Below are positions 17,926-26,415 of a stretch of 64,000 nt of DNA, in pieces; position 1 is the first letter of the stretch, and the number at the start of each line of letters is the position of its first letter. Below the pieces are notes generated by a model. The model worked only from the letters and a program-made list of their open reading frames with translations, had not been told where the DNA came from and made no database searches. Both the position numbers and the translations under genes were made by a program. This DNA comes from Verrucomicrobiota bacterium (lineage in GTDB: Bacteria > Verrucomicrobiota > Verrucomicrobiia > Verrucomicrobiales > Akkermansiaceae): assembly GCA_017301995.1 (NCBI GenBank), contig JAFLEH010000029.1, positions 37,101 through 101,100 on the forward strand, given 5' to 3'.

Positions 17926-18975
17926 TCAACCGCCAATCGGGTAACCCGAAGCGATTAGTTTTTCGGTTTTCAAATCGTGCCAGAACGCCTGCGGGATGGG
18001 CGTGGCGGCACTGGCGACATTCCGCGCGATGCGTTCCGGGTTGCCGGTGTTGAGGGCCACCGCCACCACTCCGGGCAGGGCGAGGCCGAACTGGACGCAG
18101 GCGTCCGCAGGCGTGACGCCGTGGCGTCCGCAAACCGCCAGAAACCGCTCGCGCCACGCGAAAAGCGGCGCGTCGGCCACCGGATCGGGCCGACGGTAGT
18201 CAAACCATTCGCCGCCCGTTAGAAAACCGGCGTTGAACACCGCGGAGTTGATGATGCCGGTGCCGCGCGCGTGAAGCCGCGCGATCAAATCCAACAGCTC
18301 CGGCGGATGGGTGTGGACGGTTAGACTGCACGCGAACATCACCCAGTCGAGATCCACATGCTCCGCGATCTCGCCGATCACCCGCCAATCCTTCGATCCG
18401 ATGCCGACGGCGGCCACCTCGCCCTTTGCTTTCAGCGAGAACAGCGCCCGGTAGGCGTCCAACACCTCCGCCAGCCTGCGATCACGCTCGGCGGCGGTCG
18501 GGGCCGCGGCGAGGTATTCGTCGGGATCGTGCACGGACACCACGCGGATGCCGTAGCCGTCACCTAACAGATTCCGGCCCTGCGCGTGGCATTCGAGGAT
18601 GCCGTCGTGGCTGATGCGGGATTCCGCGTCATGGCCGATGCCGGCCCACACGCCGCGCTCGAAGGTCGGTTCCGGTCCGCGCAGGGGCACGCGATACCAG
18701 CCGAGTTTGTTGCTGATGACCACCCGGTCCGGCGGGATTTCCAGCTTGCGCAGGCAGTTTCCGATCACTTCCAGCGCCATGCCCGCGCCGTATTTTCCGG
18801 CGCTGTCCAGCACCACCGGCGCGGGACAATGGCGGAACATTTCGGAAACGAGCGCCCGCTTGGTTGCGTCCGGAACGGTCTGATAGAGATTGCCGAGGCA
18901 ACTGGTGCCGAAGACGATCGGCGGCACGGATAGTCCGGTGCGTCCTAACGGCCGGTGGGTGGCGGACGCGCTCAT
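17926..18975 (-). CDS. Aldo/keto reductase, L-fucose dehydrogenase-like
   Basis: A 349-residue TIM-barrel oxidoreductase. The N-terminus RPLGRTGLSVPPIVFGTSCL and the VLDSAGKYGAG (catalytic Asp and Tyr), VISNKLGWY and VSVHDPDEYL motifs fit the aldo/keto reductase subfamily that includes L-fucose and D-threo-aldose 1-dehydrogenases, which oxidise free sugar to lactone with NAD(P). Its start overlaps the stop of the alpha-L-fucosidase gene (ATGA at 18972-18975), which supports a role in using the fucose released by that enzyme. The substrate is inferred from context. Confidence 0.85.
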   Translation of the reverse strand: MSASATHRPLGRTGLSVPPIVFGTSCLGNLYQTVPDATKRALVSEMFRHCPAPVVLDSAGKYGAGMALEVIGNCLRKLEIPPDRVVISNKLGWYRVPLRGPEPTFERGVWAGIGHDAESRISHDGILECHAQGRNLLGDGYGIRVVSVHDPDEYLAAAPTAAERDRRLAEVLDAYRALFSLKAKGEVAAVGIGSKDWRVIGEIAEHVDLDWVMFACSLTVHTHPPELLDLIARLHARGTGIINSAVFNAGFLTGGEWFDYRRPDPVADAPLFAWRERFLAVCGRHGVTPADACVQFGLALPGVVAVALNTGNPERIARNVASAATPIPQAFWHDLKTEKLIASGYPIGG

Positions 18976-20492
18976 GGTTTCGCGGCGTGCAGGTTCTCGC
19001 CCTCGATCCGGACCGCCACCGTGTGCGGCGAGATTTTTTCGGCGGGAAGCGAGATTTCGAGTCCCTCATCGGTTTTCTTCCACTGCGGGACGGCGGCGGA
19101 TCCCAGCAGCGCGACGGACTTGACGGCCGCGGCCTTGTCCAGCGAGCGGATGACGAGTTTGCCATCCTCCGGCCAACCGAGCGCGATGGCGTAGAGCGCG
19201 CCGCCCTTGGTGGTGAAACGGATGTCCTTGGCGGTATAGTCGAACTTCTCCTTGAACGGCCCGCCCTTCGCTCTAACCGGACCTTCGCCGTAGATCTCCC
19301 AGGGGCGGGTGCCGAAGATCGCCTCACCGTGGATTTTGTTCCAAGTGGCCAGGTCGGCGAGGGTTATCTCGACTTCCGGATCGAGCGATCCATCGGGCCG
19401 CTGGACCACATTGAGCAGGAGATTGCCGTTTTTGGAAACGATGTCCACCAGCATGTGGATCGTCCAGCCCGACGGTTGGTATTTCCAGTTTTTGTTATAG
19501 AACCAGTCGCCGATGGAGGTGTCCGTCTGCCAGGGGAGCGGCTGGATGCCGTCCAGCACGCCGCGTTCCATGTCGTGGACGCAGGACTCCGACACGAACT
19601 GGTTGTTCTCGGTGTTTCCGTGGTGGCTCTTGCAGTTATAGACCGCCTCCAGGTTTCCGCCGTGGGCGGCCATGTTGGAGTTGTAGTAATCCGCCAGCAG
19701 CTTTCTTCCCGTTAGGCCAAACGGCAGCCCGCCGTCGGAATAGAGCAGGTCCGGCTGATAGGTTTCGATCAGGTTGTGGATGCGCTTGGACCACTCCGCG
19801 TGCCAAACGGGGTTGGTGGAATACCATCCCTTGTCGCCCGGTTCGGGCAGCGGGTGATAGAGATCGGCGAACTCCGGGTTGGCGCCATCGTAGGGCACTC
19901 CCGCCTTGGGGCCGGTCTTGTCCGCTCCCTTGCTGGCGGCCCACCAGGTGTAGGACGCGCCGAGATGCTCGGAAACCCCGAAACGCAGGCCGTATTTCTT
20001 CGCCGCTTTCTGCCAATCGCCCACCACATCGCGCTTGGGTCCCATGTTCACGGCGTTCCATTTGTGGTACTTGGAGTTCCACAGATCGAAGTTGTCGTGA
20101 TGGACGCCCATGCTGACGAAATACCTGGCGCCCGCCTCCTTGTAGAGCCCCATCAGGCGTTCGGGATCCCATTTTTCCGCCTTCCAAAGCGGGATGATGT
20201 CCTTGAAGCCGTGCTCCGACGGATGCCCGTAGTTCTCAAGATGATGCTGATAGTCACGATGGTCCGGCGTGTAGAGATGCCGCGCATACCAATCGCCGAA
20301 CATCGGTACCGATTGCGGTCCCCAATGGGCCCAGATGCCGAATTTCGCGTCGCGGAACCAGTCCGGGCATCGGTATTGCTTGAGGGATTCCCATTCGGGC
20401 GTGAACGGTTTGGCGGGTTCGGCGCGGAGGATTCCCGTGCCGGCGATCAGACCGAGCGCGAGGCTGGCGGCGGTGTGGCAGATGGCGTGCAT
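18972..20492 (-). CDS. Secreted GH29 alpha-L-fucosidase
   Basis: The ATG at 20492 (MHAICHTAASLALGLIAG) is preferred because it supplies a signal peptide; the longer frame upstream lacks protein character. The 506-residue enzyme shows GH29 hallmarks: WFRDAKFGIWAHWGPQSVP, the DIIPLWKAEKWDPERL segment, GARYFVSMGVHHDNFDLW, LLYSDGG with the likely nucleophile Asp, and NGNLLLNVV. GH29 enzymes release terminal alpha-L-fucose from glycans including pectin side chains. It is the first gene of an operon with the aldo/keto reductase and uxaE and is divergent from an AraC regulator. Confidence 0.93.
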   Translation of the reverse strand: MHAICHTAASLALGLIAGTGILRAEPAKPFTPEWESLKQYRCPDWFRDAKFGIWAHWGPQSVPMFGDWYARHLYTPDHRDYQHHLENYGHPSEHGFKDIIPLWKAEKWDPERLMGLYKEAGARYFVSMGVHHDNFDLWNSKYHKWNAVNMGPKRDVVGDWQKAAKKYGLRFGVSEHLGASYTWWAASKGADKTGPKAGVPYDGANPEFADLYHPLPEPGDKGWYSTNPVWHAEWSKRIHNLIETYQPDLLYSDGGLPFGLTGRKLLADYYNSNMAAHGGNLEAVYNCKSHHGNTENNQFVSESCVHDMERGVLDGIQPLPWQTDTSIGDWFYNKNWKYQPSGWTIHMLVDIVSKNGNLLLNVVQRPDGSLDPEVEITLADLATWNKIHGEAIFGTRPWEIYGEGPVRAKGGPFKEKFDYTAKDIRFTTKGGALYAIALGWPEDGKLVIRSLDKAAAVKSVALLGSAAVPQWKKTDEGLEISLPAEKISPHTVAVRIEGENLHAAKP

Positions 20493-20597
20493 GACCCGGA
20501 AAGTGTGAACCGGCGCCCGAACGGGTGGAATGGACAATGTTGGCCAATCCATGAAGATTCTTGACTTCCGGAAGCGGGGCATATTGCCTATTCGCGC
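20493..20597. promoter_or_regulatory. Divergent control region of the fucosidase operon and araC-type gene
   Basis: These 105 bases separate the two divergent starts. On the plus strand a TTGACT hexamer is followed 15 bases later by TATTGC just before the regulator start, a weak sigma-70-like pair. The AraC-type protein is expected to bind here, but I cannot identify its half-sites. Confidence 0.35.
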
Positions 20598-21461
20598 ATG
20601 GCCGACTCCAAAGACCCCGCATTTTTTTCCCGCCAGATCGCGGACGCGCGGCGGTTTCACCTCGACCATCTGCCGACCGGTGGGGCGCTGGCGGTGGTCT
20701 CGGCGGGCTGCGAACATTGCGCGCCGGATTACGAAATCCACCGGCGGACGTTTCCGTTCCGGGCCGTCGAGTTCGTCGCGCATGGAAAGGGCAGCGTCGG
20801 GTTCGGAGGCAAGACGTTTTCCCTAACCGTAGGATCGGTGTTCAGCTACGATCCGCGGACGCCGCATGACATCGTGACCGACCGCGCGGCGCCGATGGTC
20901 AAGTACTTCGTCGATTTCACCGGGACGCGGGCGGCGGCGCTGCTGCGCGATCCCGGCCCCGCTCCGGGAACGGTGGTGCAGATCTCCGAACCGGGCGAGG
21001 TGATGGCGGTGTTCGACGAACTGCTGCGCAATGGCATGGGACAGACGCCGTTCAGCGCCCGCATCACCTCCGTGCTGTTGGAACACCTGCTGCTCAAGAT
21101 CGCCGAAACCGCCCTGCCCGACGGTCCGGTCGCCTCGCCGGCATTCGCTACCTATCGGAAATGCCGCCAATATATCATCGACCACTGGATGGAACTCGAT
21201 TCCCTAACACGAATCGCCGGTGCCTGCCATCTCGACCCCGCCTATCTGTGCCGGCTGTTCCGGAGGTTCGACCGGCAGACGCCCTATCAACTCCTGTTGC
21301 GCCTGCGGCTGCGCCACGCCGCCGCGCGCCTGCGGGGCGGCCGCGTTCCCGTAGCGGTGGTGGCGGAGGAACTCGGCTTCGCCGACCCATTCCACTTCTC
21401 CCGCGCCTTCAAGCGGATGATGGGCATCTCGCCCTCCGCCTTCTCGCGCCTGAGGGAGTGA
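20598..21461 (+). CDS. AraC-family transcriptional regulator
   Basis: A 287-residue protein. The N-terminal 150 residues form a cupin-like sensing domain (FRAVEFVAHGKGSV, FSYDPRTPHDIVTD). The C-terminal 100 residues contain two helix-turn-helix motifs: LTRIAGACHLDPAYLCRLFRR and a second ending VAEELGFADPFHFSRAFKR, followed by GISPSAFSR, the AraC signature. It is divergent from GH29 - aldo/keto reductase - uxaE and is likely their ligand-responsive activator. The ligand (fucose, uronate or an oligosaccharide) cannot be read from sequence. Confidence 0.92.
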   Translation: MADSKDPAFFSRQIADARRFHLDHLPTGGALAVVSAGCEHCAPDYEIHRRTFPFRAVEFVAHGKGSVGFGGKTFSLTVGSVFSYDPRTPHDIVTDRAAPMVKYFVDFTGTRAAALLRDPGPAPGTVVQISEPGEVMAVFDELLRNGMGQTPFSARITSVLLEHLLLKIAETALPDGPVASPAFATYRKCRQYIIDHWMELDSLTRIAGACHLDPAYLCRLFRRFDRQTPYQLLLRLRLRHAAARLRGGRVPVAVVAEELGFADPFHFSRAFKRMMGISPSAFSRLRE

Positions 21462-21469
21462 TCCCATAA

Positions 21470-21604
21470 TTGATCCTTGCCGAAGTGGCGTCCACGGTAT
21501 ATGAGAAGGCCGATGCCGAGGACGAACTCCGGCATTTGTTGGAGATCGTGGCGCGCGGAGGCGGCGCGGCGCGGCAATCCGCTCCGGTTTCCGAGTTTCG
21601 CTAG
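21470..21604 (+). CDS. Possible 44-residue ORF or gene remnant
   Basis: A TTG at 21470, directly after an in-frame stop, opens a frame to TAG at 21602-21604. The product (LILAEVASTVYEKADAEDEL, then a helical LRHLLEIVARGG stretch) is acidic and helical at its start and looks more protein-like than random sequence here. No Shine-Dalgarno sequence is evident. It could be a small protein or the tail of a decayed gene upstream of the Wzz-like gene. Confidence 0.25.
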   Translation: MILAEVASTVYEKADAEDELRHLLEIVARGGGAARQSAPVSEFR

Positions 21605-21655
21605 AAAAGACCGTTTTCCAGATCATTCATCCGAACCTATCAGAAATCCACCATC

Positions 21656-23002
21656 ATGAGCGCGAATCCCGCACCTTCCGCCGGCCTATCAGGTTTTGTC
21701 CGTTTGCTCCGGGTCCGGTGGCGGGTGTTTCTGGCGTGTGGCTTCGTCGGGTTCACCTGCGGGCTGGCGCTGACGCTGCTTCAGGTGGCGGGCGGCCGGT
21801 CGCCGTGGCTGGGGTTGGTGGCCGACGCGCGCTACCGGGCGACCGCGATTTTGGAGATCCATCCGCCGGCGGTGGACGCCGGGCGCGAGGGGGCGGCGCG
21901 TCCGCCATTGCCGTATTCCGTCTATCTGGATTCCGAGATGGCGAAGATCAGGCTGCACGGGGTGTTGGGGCGGGTGGTGGACAGGCTCGATCTGACGAAG
22001 TCGATGGCTCTTGATAGGGATTCCCTGGTGTGGGTTTTGCGGGAGAACACCACGGTTTCCCGTGTGGCGGACGGCGGTCTGGTGGAAATCACGGCGGAAT
22101 GGCGCGATCCCGTGATGGCGCGGGACATTGCCGAGGCGATCGCTTGCGAGTTTCGCGGCGTCTGTGCCGAATCCGATGTCCGGGAGACCGAGATCGCACT
22201 GGACGAACTCAGGAAACAGATCCGCATCCAGGAGGACTCGATGGAGCAGTCGCGGAAACTCCTCGCCACTATCGTTAAGGTAAAGGACATCGTTTACCCG
22301 GGCGATTCGGTCGAATGGAACCCACCGTCCACCGCCGAGACCTCCGCGCGGGTGCGGATGCTCGAGGCACGCGTGGCGTTGCTGGACAAGGCGGCGGCGG
22401 ACCCGAGCCTGGCCCTGGCAATCGACACCCCGGACAATCCGGTGCGCGCGATCTATCCGAAATACAACGCCTTGCGGTCCCGGTCGGAAACCGACAACAA
22501 GGGCGAGGATGCCGCGCGCGAACTGGAATCGCTATCCAACCAACTCGCCGACGGCGTCAAACGCCTGCGAACCGAGGCGGTGGCGGCCCTGGAACTCGCT
22601 AAGATCGAGAAATTCCGCCTGATCGACGAGGTGCGGGAATTGCGGAAGGAGAAATCCGCCGAAGCGATGGACCGTCGGGACTATCAAGAGGCGAAGGACA
22701 CTTTCGAGGCGGAGACGGTCTGGCTGGGTGCGCTGAAAGCGCGTTTCAACCGGGAGGAGGCCGAGGCAAGACTACGTCCCGGAAGGGTGCGGGTGATCGA
22801 GGCTCCGGTGGTGCCATCGAGACGGACCTATCGGGAGAACCGGAAGGCGTTGTCGCTGGTGCCCGGCAACGCCGCCTGGGGAACGGCCGCCGGGTTGCTG
22901 TTCGGGCTGCTCGTGGCCGTGGTGCTTGAGGCGCGCGCGTCGTCCGGAAAAAGGGCGCGAATGAACGCAGCGATCCCAGACGGTGGTGGCGACGAATTCT
23001 AG
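21656..23002 (+). CDS. Wzz/GNVR-type chain-length determinant-like membrane protein
   Basis: A 448-residue inner-membrane protein with the layout of polysaccharide co-polymerases: a short cytoplasmic N-terminus, a first membrane helix (about residues 25-45, VFLACGFVGFTCGLALTLL), a large periplasmic region with long coiled coils (about 180-390), a GNVR-like ending (RVRVIEAPVVPSRR) and a second membrane helix (about 402-425, GTAAGLLFGLLVAVVLE). No cytoplasmic kinase domain follows, so it is not a full Wzc. No polysaccharide synthesis genes are adjacent, so its pathway is unknown. Confidence 0.82.
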   Translation: MSANPAPSAGLSGFVRLLRVRWRVFLACGFVGFTCGLALTLLQVAGGRSPWLGLVADARYRATAILEIHPPAVDAGREGAARPPLPYSVYLDSEMAKIRLHGVLGRVVDRLDLTKSMALDRDSLVWVLRENTTVSRVADGGLVEITAEWRDPVMARDIAEAIACEFRGVCAESDVRETEIALDELRKQIRIQEDSMEQSRKLLATIVKVKDIVYPGDSVEWNPPSTAETSARVRMLEARVALLDKAAADPSLALAIDTPDNPVRAIYPKYNALRSRSETDNKGEDAARELESLSNQLADGVKRLRTEAVAALELAKIEKFRLIDEVRELRKEKSAEAMDRRDYQEAKDTFEAETVWLGALKARFNREEAEARLRPGRVRVIEAPVVPSRRTYRENRKALSLVPGNAAWGTAAGLLFGLLVAVVLEARASSGKRARMNAAIPDGGGDEF

Positions 23003-23082
23003 GGCGTCCCCCCCGTTTCCGAATTTCGGTTTTCCGACGATTTTGCTTTACCGGGTGGGTCGGCGGTGCTAGGCCGTGCCGC

Positions 23083-24891
23083 ATGATTCGCACCGCCTCA
23101 GTCCGTATATTGTCGTTCCTCGCCATCGCGCTGGTGGCGTTTCCGATGCTTGCCAAGGCCGCCGCCGGCTACCGGCCGCCGAATTTGGAGAAGGAGATCT
23201 TCGACGTGAAGAAGATCTCGTTGGACAAATTCGACCGTTCCGGATTGGTCAGCGCGCTGATTGCCGTGGCGCGGGATTTCGATGACAAGGACAAGGTGGA
23301 TTATGAGGTCCGGGGCCACGCGCTTGCCATCGCCTACCGCCTCGACAAGGACAACGACCGTATCAAGAAGGTTCTGGACCAGCTCAAGGAGGATGGCGAG
23401 ACCCAGATGGAGTCCAATGACAAGGAACGTTGTTCAAAACGCCTGTCCAGCGGCATTCGCACCCTGATCCGCAAGAAGGATGTCGAAGCCAACATGGTTT
23501 GCGCGGCCTACATTTGCGATCTCGCGCTGCGGTTCGACCCCAAGGGAGACTCCGTTTCCAAGATCAAGGAGTACCAGGAAACCGTCTCCAAGGCCGGCCA
23601 CAAGGCGGATTGGAAAGACATGCTCGGGAAAGTGATCGTGCCGCCGAAACAGCAGAACCCGTTTGGCATGGACGAACCGGAGGAAAAGATGGAGAAAAAA
23701 GAGGTCACCATGCCGGGCGGCACGGCCAAGACCTTCGCCAAGAACCAAAGCCACGCCAACGGCCTCGTCGTCCGCCAGCTCGAAGGCGGCAACTTCGCGG
23801 GGTCCGCTTCCACCGTGAACGCCACCGCGCTCGCGGAAAAGGGCGTGGACGGCCTGCTTTTCACCTTCAATCAGGAAGTCGGCGGAATGATGGGCGGCAG
23901 CCTTGAGGAGGTCATCAAGTTCCTCCGCGTCCGCTACGAACCCACTCCCGAGAAAATCCCGAGCGGCTACAAGATCGAGCTTGGCTTCCAGGACAAATAC
24001 GTGCCCAAGGACGGCCCCTCGGCCGCCACGCTCTTCACGCTGGTGCTGGATTCCCTGTTCTCCGGCGAGGAACTCGATGACGGTTTCGCCTGCACCGGCG
24101 ACATCACCGCCGACGGCATGGTCCAGAAAATCGGCGGCACCGCCGGAAAGATCCGCGGCGCCACCAAACGCGGCTGCAAGATCGTGGGCATCCCGGAAGG
24201 CAACGGCAAGGAAGTGGCCGACGTCCTGCTGATGGATGGACCGGAGCAGCTTCTCAACATCCAGATCTTCACCATGAAGGACTTCGCCCAGGCCCACGCG
24301 ATTTCCCGCAAGACCAAAACCAGCGAGGTGCAGACCGTGCTGGACGCTTTCGCGAAGATCGCCGACGTGGTCAAGGAGAAGGGCTTCGACACCCTGAAAA
24401 ACTCCGAGGTGCAGACCCGCCTGCAAGGCATCGTGGACCGCATGCCCAACCATCTCTCCGCGAAACTGCTGATGGAGTTTGGCAAAGACACCCATCCGAA
24501 GGTGCTCAGCATCGGCGGATCCTTCAAGGAAATCCAAGGCGCGTCCAACGGCATCTTCCGCCAGATGAGCATGATGATCTATCGCATGCGCGGCGGCGAT
24601 GATGAGAAAGACGACGACAAGCAACCGGAAATCAAGGTTTCCGACGAGCAGAAGAAGGACGCCAAGGAATCCCTTGAGACGCTCAAGAAGATGCAGGAAA
24701 AGATCGATCCCAAGCTCAAGGAGTTCACCAAGGTGATCATCGAAACCTGCGAGGTCTATGTGGACGGCCCCAAGGCGGATGAGAAGCCGAAGGCCTATCT
24801 GGAACGGATGAAGGATGCGCTCGAAAAGGTTCAGAGCGCCCAGCAGAAGATCCAAAAGGATCCGGATGTGATGGAAGACCTGATGGACTGA
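23083..24891 (+). CDS. Exported Lon-type Ser-Lys protease domain protein without ATPase
   Basis: A 602-residue protein with a signal peptide (ending near FPMLAKAAAG). Residues of about 190-400 match the Lon proteolytic (S16) domain: KDGPSAATL carries the catalytic Ser at residue 313, and GGTAGKIRGATKRG carries the Lys at 356, the same 43-residue spacing as in E. coli Lon (S679/K722). The regulatory VxxPEGN-like stretch follows. There are no Walker A/B motifs and no LAN domain. The C-terminal 130 residues are lysine/glutamate-rich and helical. An exported, ATP-independent Lon-fold protease is unusual; its substrate is unknown. Confidence 0.88.
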   Translation: MIRTASVRILSFLAIALVAFPMLAKAAAGYRPPNLEKEIFDVKKISLDKFDRSGLVSALIAVARDFDDKDKVDYEVRGHALAIAYRLDKDNDRIKKVLDQLKEDGETQMESNDKERCSKRLSSGIRTLIRKKDVEANMVCAAYICDLALRFDPKGDSVSKIKEYQETVSKAGHKADWKDMLGKVIVPPKQQNPFGMDEPEEKMEKKEVTMPGGTAKTFAKNQSHANGLVVRQLEGGNFAGSASTVNATALAEKGVDGLLFTFNQEVGGMMGGSLEEVIKFLRVRYEPTPEKIPSGYKIELGFQDKYVPKDGPSAATLFTLVLDSLFSGEELDDGFACTGDITADGMVQKIGGTAGKIRGATKRGCKIVGIPEGNGKEVADVLLMDGPEQLLNIQIFTMKDFAQAHAISRKTKTSEVQTVLDAFAKIADVVKEKGFDTLKNSEVQTRLQGIVDRMPNHLSAKLLMEFGKDTHPKVLSIGGSFKEIQGASNGIFRQMSMMIYRMRGGDDEKDDDKQPEIKVSDEQKKDAKESLETLKKMQEKIDPKLKEFTKVIIETCEVYVDGPKADEKPKAYLERMKDALEKVQSAQQKIQKDPDVMEDLMD

Positions 24892-24926
24892 CATCCTCCG
24901 ATGCTGGACCGATCCTCTGACATCAC

Positions 24927-25343
24927 ATGAAACATGCCGCCCACGCGCTGGTGATCTTCGTGGGCGGCGGACTCGGGTCGGTCGCGCGATGGGCTTTGTC
25001 CAGCGCGATCGTCCATCACCTCCCGGTTCGGGTTCGGAATTTCCCGTTTGGCATCCTGGCCTGCAATCTGTTGGGGTGTTTTCTGATCGGAGTGTTCTTC
25101 GGCGGGCTGCGCACGTTCCGGCCGGAAGAGGTATGGCGCTCGCTGCTGGTCACCGGTTTTCTGGGCGGCTTCACCACGTTTTCGACATTTGCGGAGGATA
25201 CCCACCGGATGCTTCACCACGGCCCCGCGTTTGGCGCGTCCGCCAATGTGGCGGCCTCGGTGCTGCTAGGACTTGCCGCGGTGTATCTCGGTCACAAAAC
25301 GGGCGGCATGCTGTTGGATGTCTTCCACATTTCCGGGAGATGA
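24927..25343 (+). CDS. crcB: Fluoride channel FluC/CrcB
   Basis: A 138-residue four-helix membrane protein with GGGLGSVARWALS near the start, ILACNLLGCFLIG, and the family signature TGFLGGFTTFSTFAED that lines the fluoride pore. Dimers export fluoride. Only 35 bases separate it from the upstream Lon-like gene, too short for a fluoride riboswitch, so it may be read from the upstream transcript. Confidence 0.95.
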   Translation: MKHAAHALVIFVGGGLGSVARWALSSAIVHHLPVRVRNFPFGILACNLLGCFLIGVFFGGLRTFRPEEVWRSLLVTGFLGGFTTFSTFAEDTHRMLHHGPAFGASANVAASVLLGLAAVYLGHKTGGMLLDVFHISGR

Positions 25344-25628
25344 TCTGACTCCAAGCGGAACATTGCGCCCTCTATCCGCCATGTCTCCCCCGTAGCCGCG
25401 CTCGTGAGAGCGTGGCCGCCACGGAATCGGCCACACGAAAGCGCTTTCTTGTCTTGATTATCTCAACAAATCAGTGCCCTCAGTGATTCTCAGTTTTCCA
25501 GTGGTAAACCGACCGTCCAAATCACCTTGAACTTCGGATTCCGGGATGAAGATCGGGGGGCGTGGATTGAAAATGAGGGAGTGCACCACCTCCCTAATAA
25601 CCAATAACAAATAACCAACAACTCCCAT
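25344..25628. repeat. Repeat-rich intergenic region with hairpins
   Basis: No gene is seen. At 25395-25416 there is a hairpin GCCGCGCTC-GTGA-GAGCGTGGC (one G-T mismatch) that recurs at 61119 and 63633. A 12-bp palindrome GAAAGCGCTTTC lies at 25437-25448, followed by a T-rich stretch; it could act as the crcB terminator. At 25467-25553 lies a dispersed repeat also found at 29145, and at 25592-25620 an AT-rich CTAATAACCAATAAC-type repeat also present near 61.24, 61.36 and 63.75 kb. Confidence 0.65.
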
Positions 25629-25648
25629 CCGCCTTCTCACGAAGGCGG
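25629..25648 (-). terminator. Probable terminator of the L,D-transpeptidase operon
   Basis: A perfect 8-bp stem CCGCCTTC-TCAC-GAAGGCGG lies 17 bases past the minus-strand stop at 25666. The sequence beyond is moderately T-rich on the transcribed sense rather than a clean T-run. Confidence 0.55.
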
Positions 25649-25665
25649 TTACGATGCGCCGGTGT

Positions 25666-26415
25666 TCACGGCAGTTTCCATGGGCCGCGGAGCCGGTCGT
25701 ATTCGGCCTTCGGGAGCAGCACATAGACCGGCTTCCGATCCGGATTGAGCCAGGCGATCAGGTTTTGCAGGCGGGCTTTTTCCATGGTGGTGCAGCCCGC
25801 GGTGACGCGGCCGCCATTGTCGCGCCAGATGTGGAAGAAAATGGACGACCCCGCGCCCGGCACCGGCTTGGGCGGCGCGTTGTGGGCGATGAACAGCTTC
25901 AGCGCGTGAGCCGGGTCGCTTTGTTTCATCTGCTGCTTCTTTTCCCATGCGGTGGCCGGTTCGTGGTCCAGCACCACATGCCGGTTGTAGTCGGGCGATG
26001 CCGGATCCTCTACCCAAAGGTCGCGCGGGGTGACTTTGTGATAGTATAACTTCGGGTGCTTGCGGATGGAGTCCGGATAGCCCCACACGCCGCCCAGATG
26101 GAAAACGCCGGCGGGAGAGCGCCAGTCGCCCTCGGCTTTGGTGGTCGCGCCTTTCGGCACCGGATGCAGGCCGAGACCCCAGACCAACCCGCTCTTGCCA
26201 AGCCGGGCGCGCCAGGGTTCGCCGATCCGCCGCCATGCGCCATCGCGCTTCTCGTAGATCGAGATTTTCGCTTCGGATGCATTCCATCCTTCCGCCAGGC
26301 CGACCACGCACTGCGTACTGTCCGGCGGAAGTTCGAAGCCCGCGGCCCGGCCTATCAGGAATGCCAGCCCGCAGGCCAGAAGCGCGGAACTAACCGACCC
26401 CATGCCCCGGATCAT
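25666..26415 (-). CDS. L,D-transpeptidase (YkuD/ErfK family), exported
   Basis: A 249-residue protein with an N-terminal signal peptide (SALLACGLAFLIGRAAG). The YkuD fold is shown by the SPAGVFHLG segment and the catalytic motif FFHIWRDNGGRVTAGCTTM, in which His and Cys are the active residues. Such enzymes cross-link peptidoglycan or attach proteins to it. The ATG at 26415 overlaps the preceding stop (ATGA); a second in-frame ATG lies four codons downstream. A terminator-like hairpin follows the gene. Confidence 0.85.
   Translation of the reverse strand: MIRGMGSVSSALLACGLAFLIGRAAGFELPPDSTQCVVGLAEGWNASEAKISIYEKRDGAWRRIGEPWRARLGKSGLVWGLGLHPVPKGATTKAEGDWRSPAGVFHLGGVWGYPDSIRKHPKLYYHKVTPRDLWVEDPASPDYNRHVVLDHEPATAWEKKQQMKQSDPAHALKLFIAHNAPPKPVPGAGSSIFFHIWRDNGGRVTAGCTTMEKARLQNLIAWLNPDRKPVYVLLPKAEYDRLRGPWKLP

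Noticed and set aside
23434..24894. 486-residue minus-strand ORF opposite the Lon-like gene
   Set aside because: Antisense shadow of a gene with clear S16 motifs; composition is dominated by Leu/His/Asp from reversed codons.
24892..24926. Fluoride riboswitch before crcB
   Set aside because: Only 35 bases are available and no conserved riboswitch core is seen.
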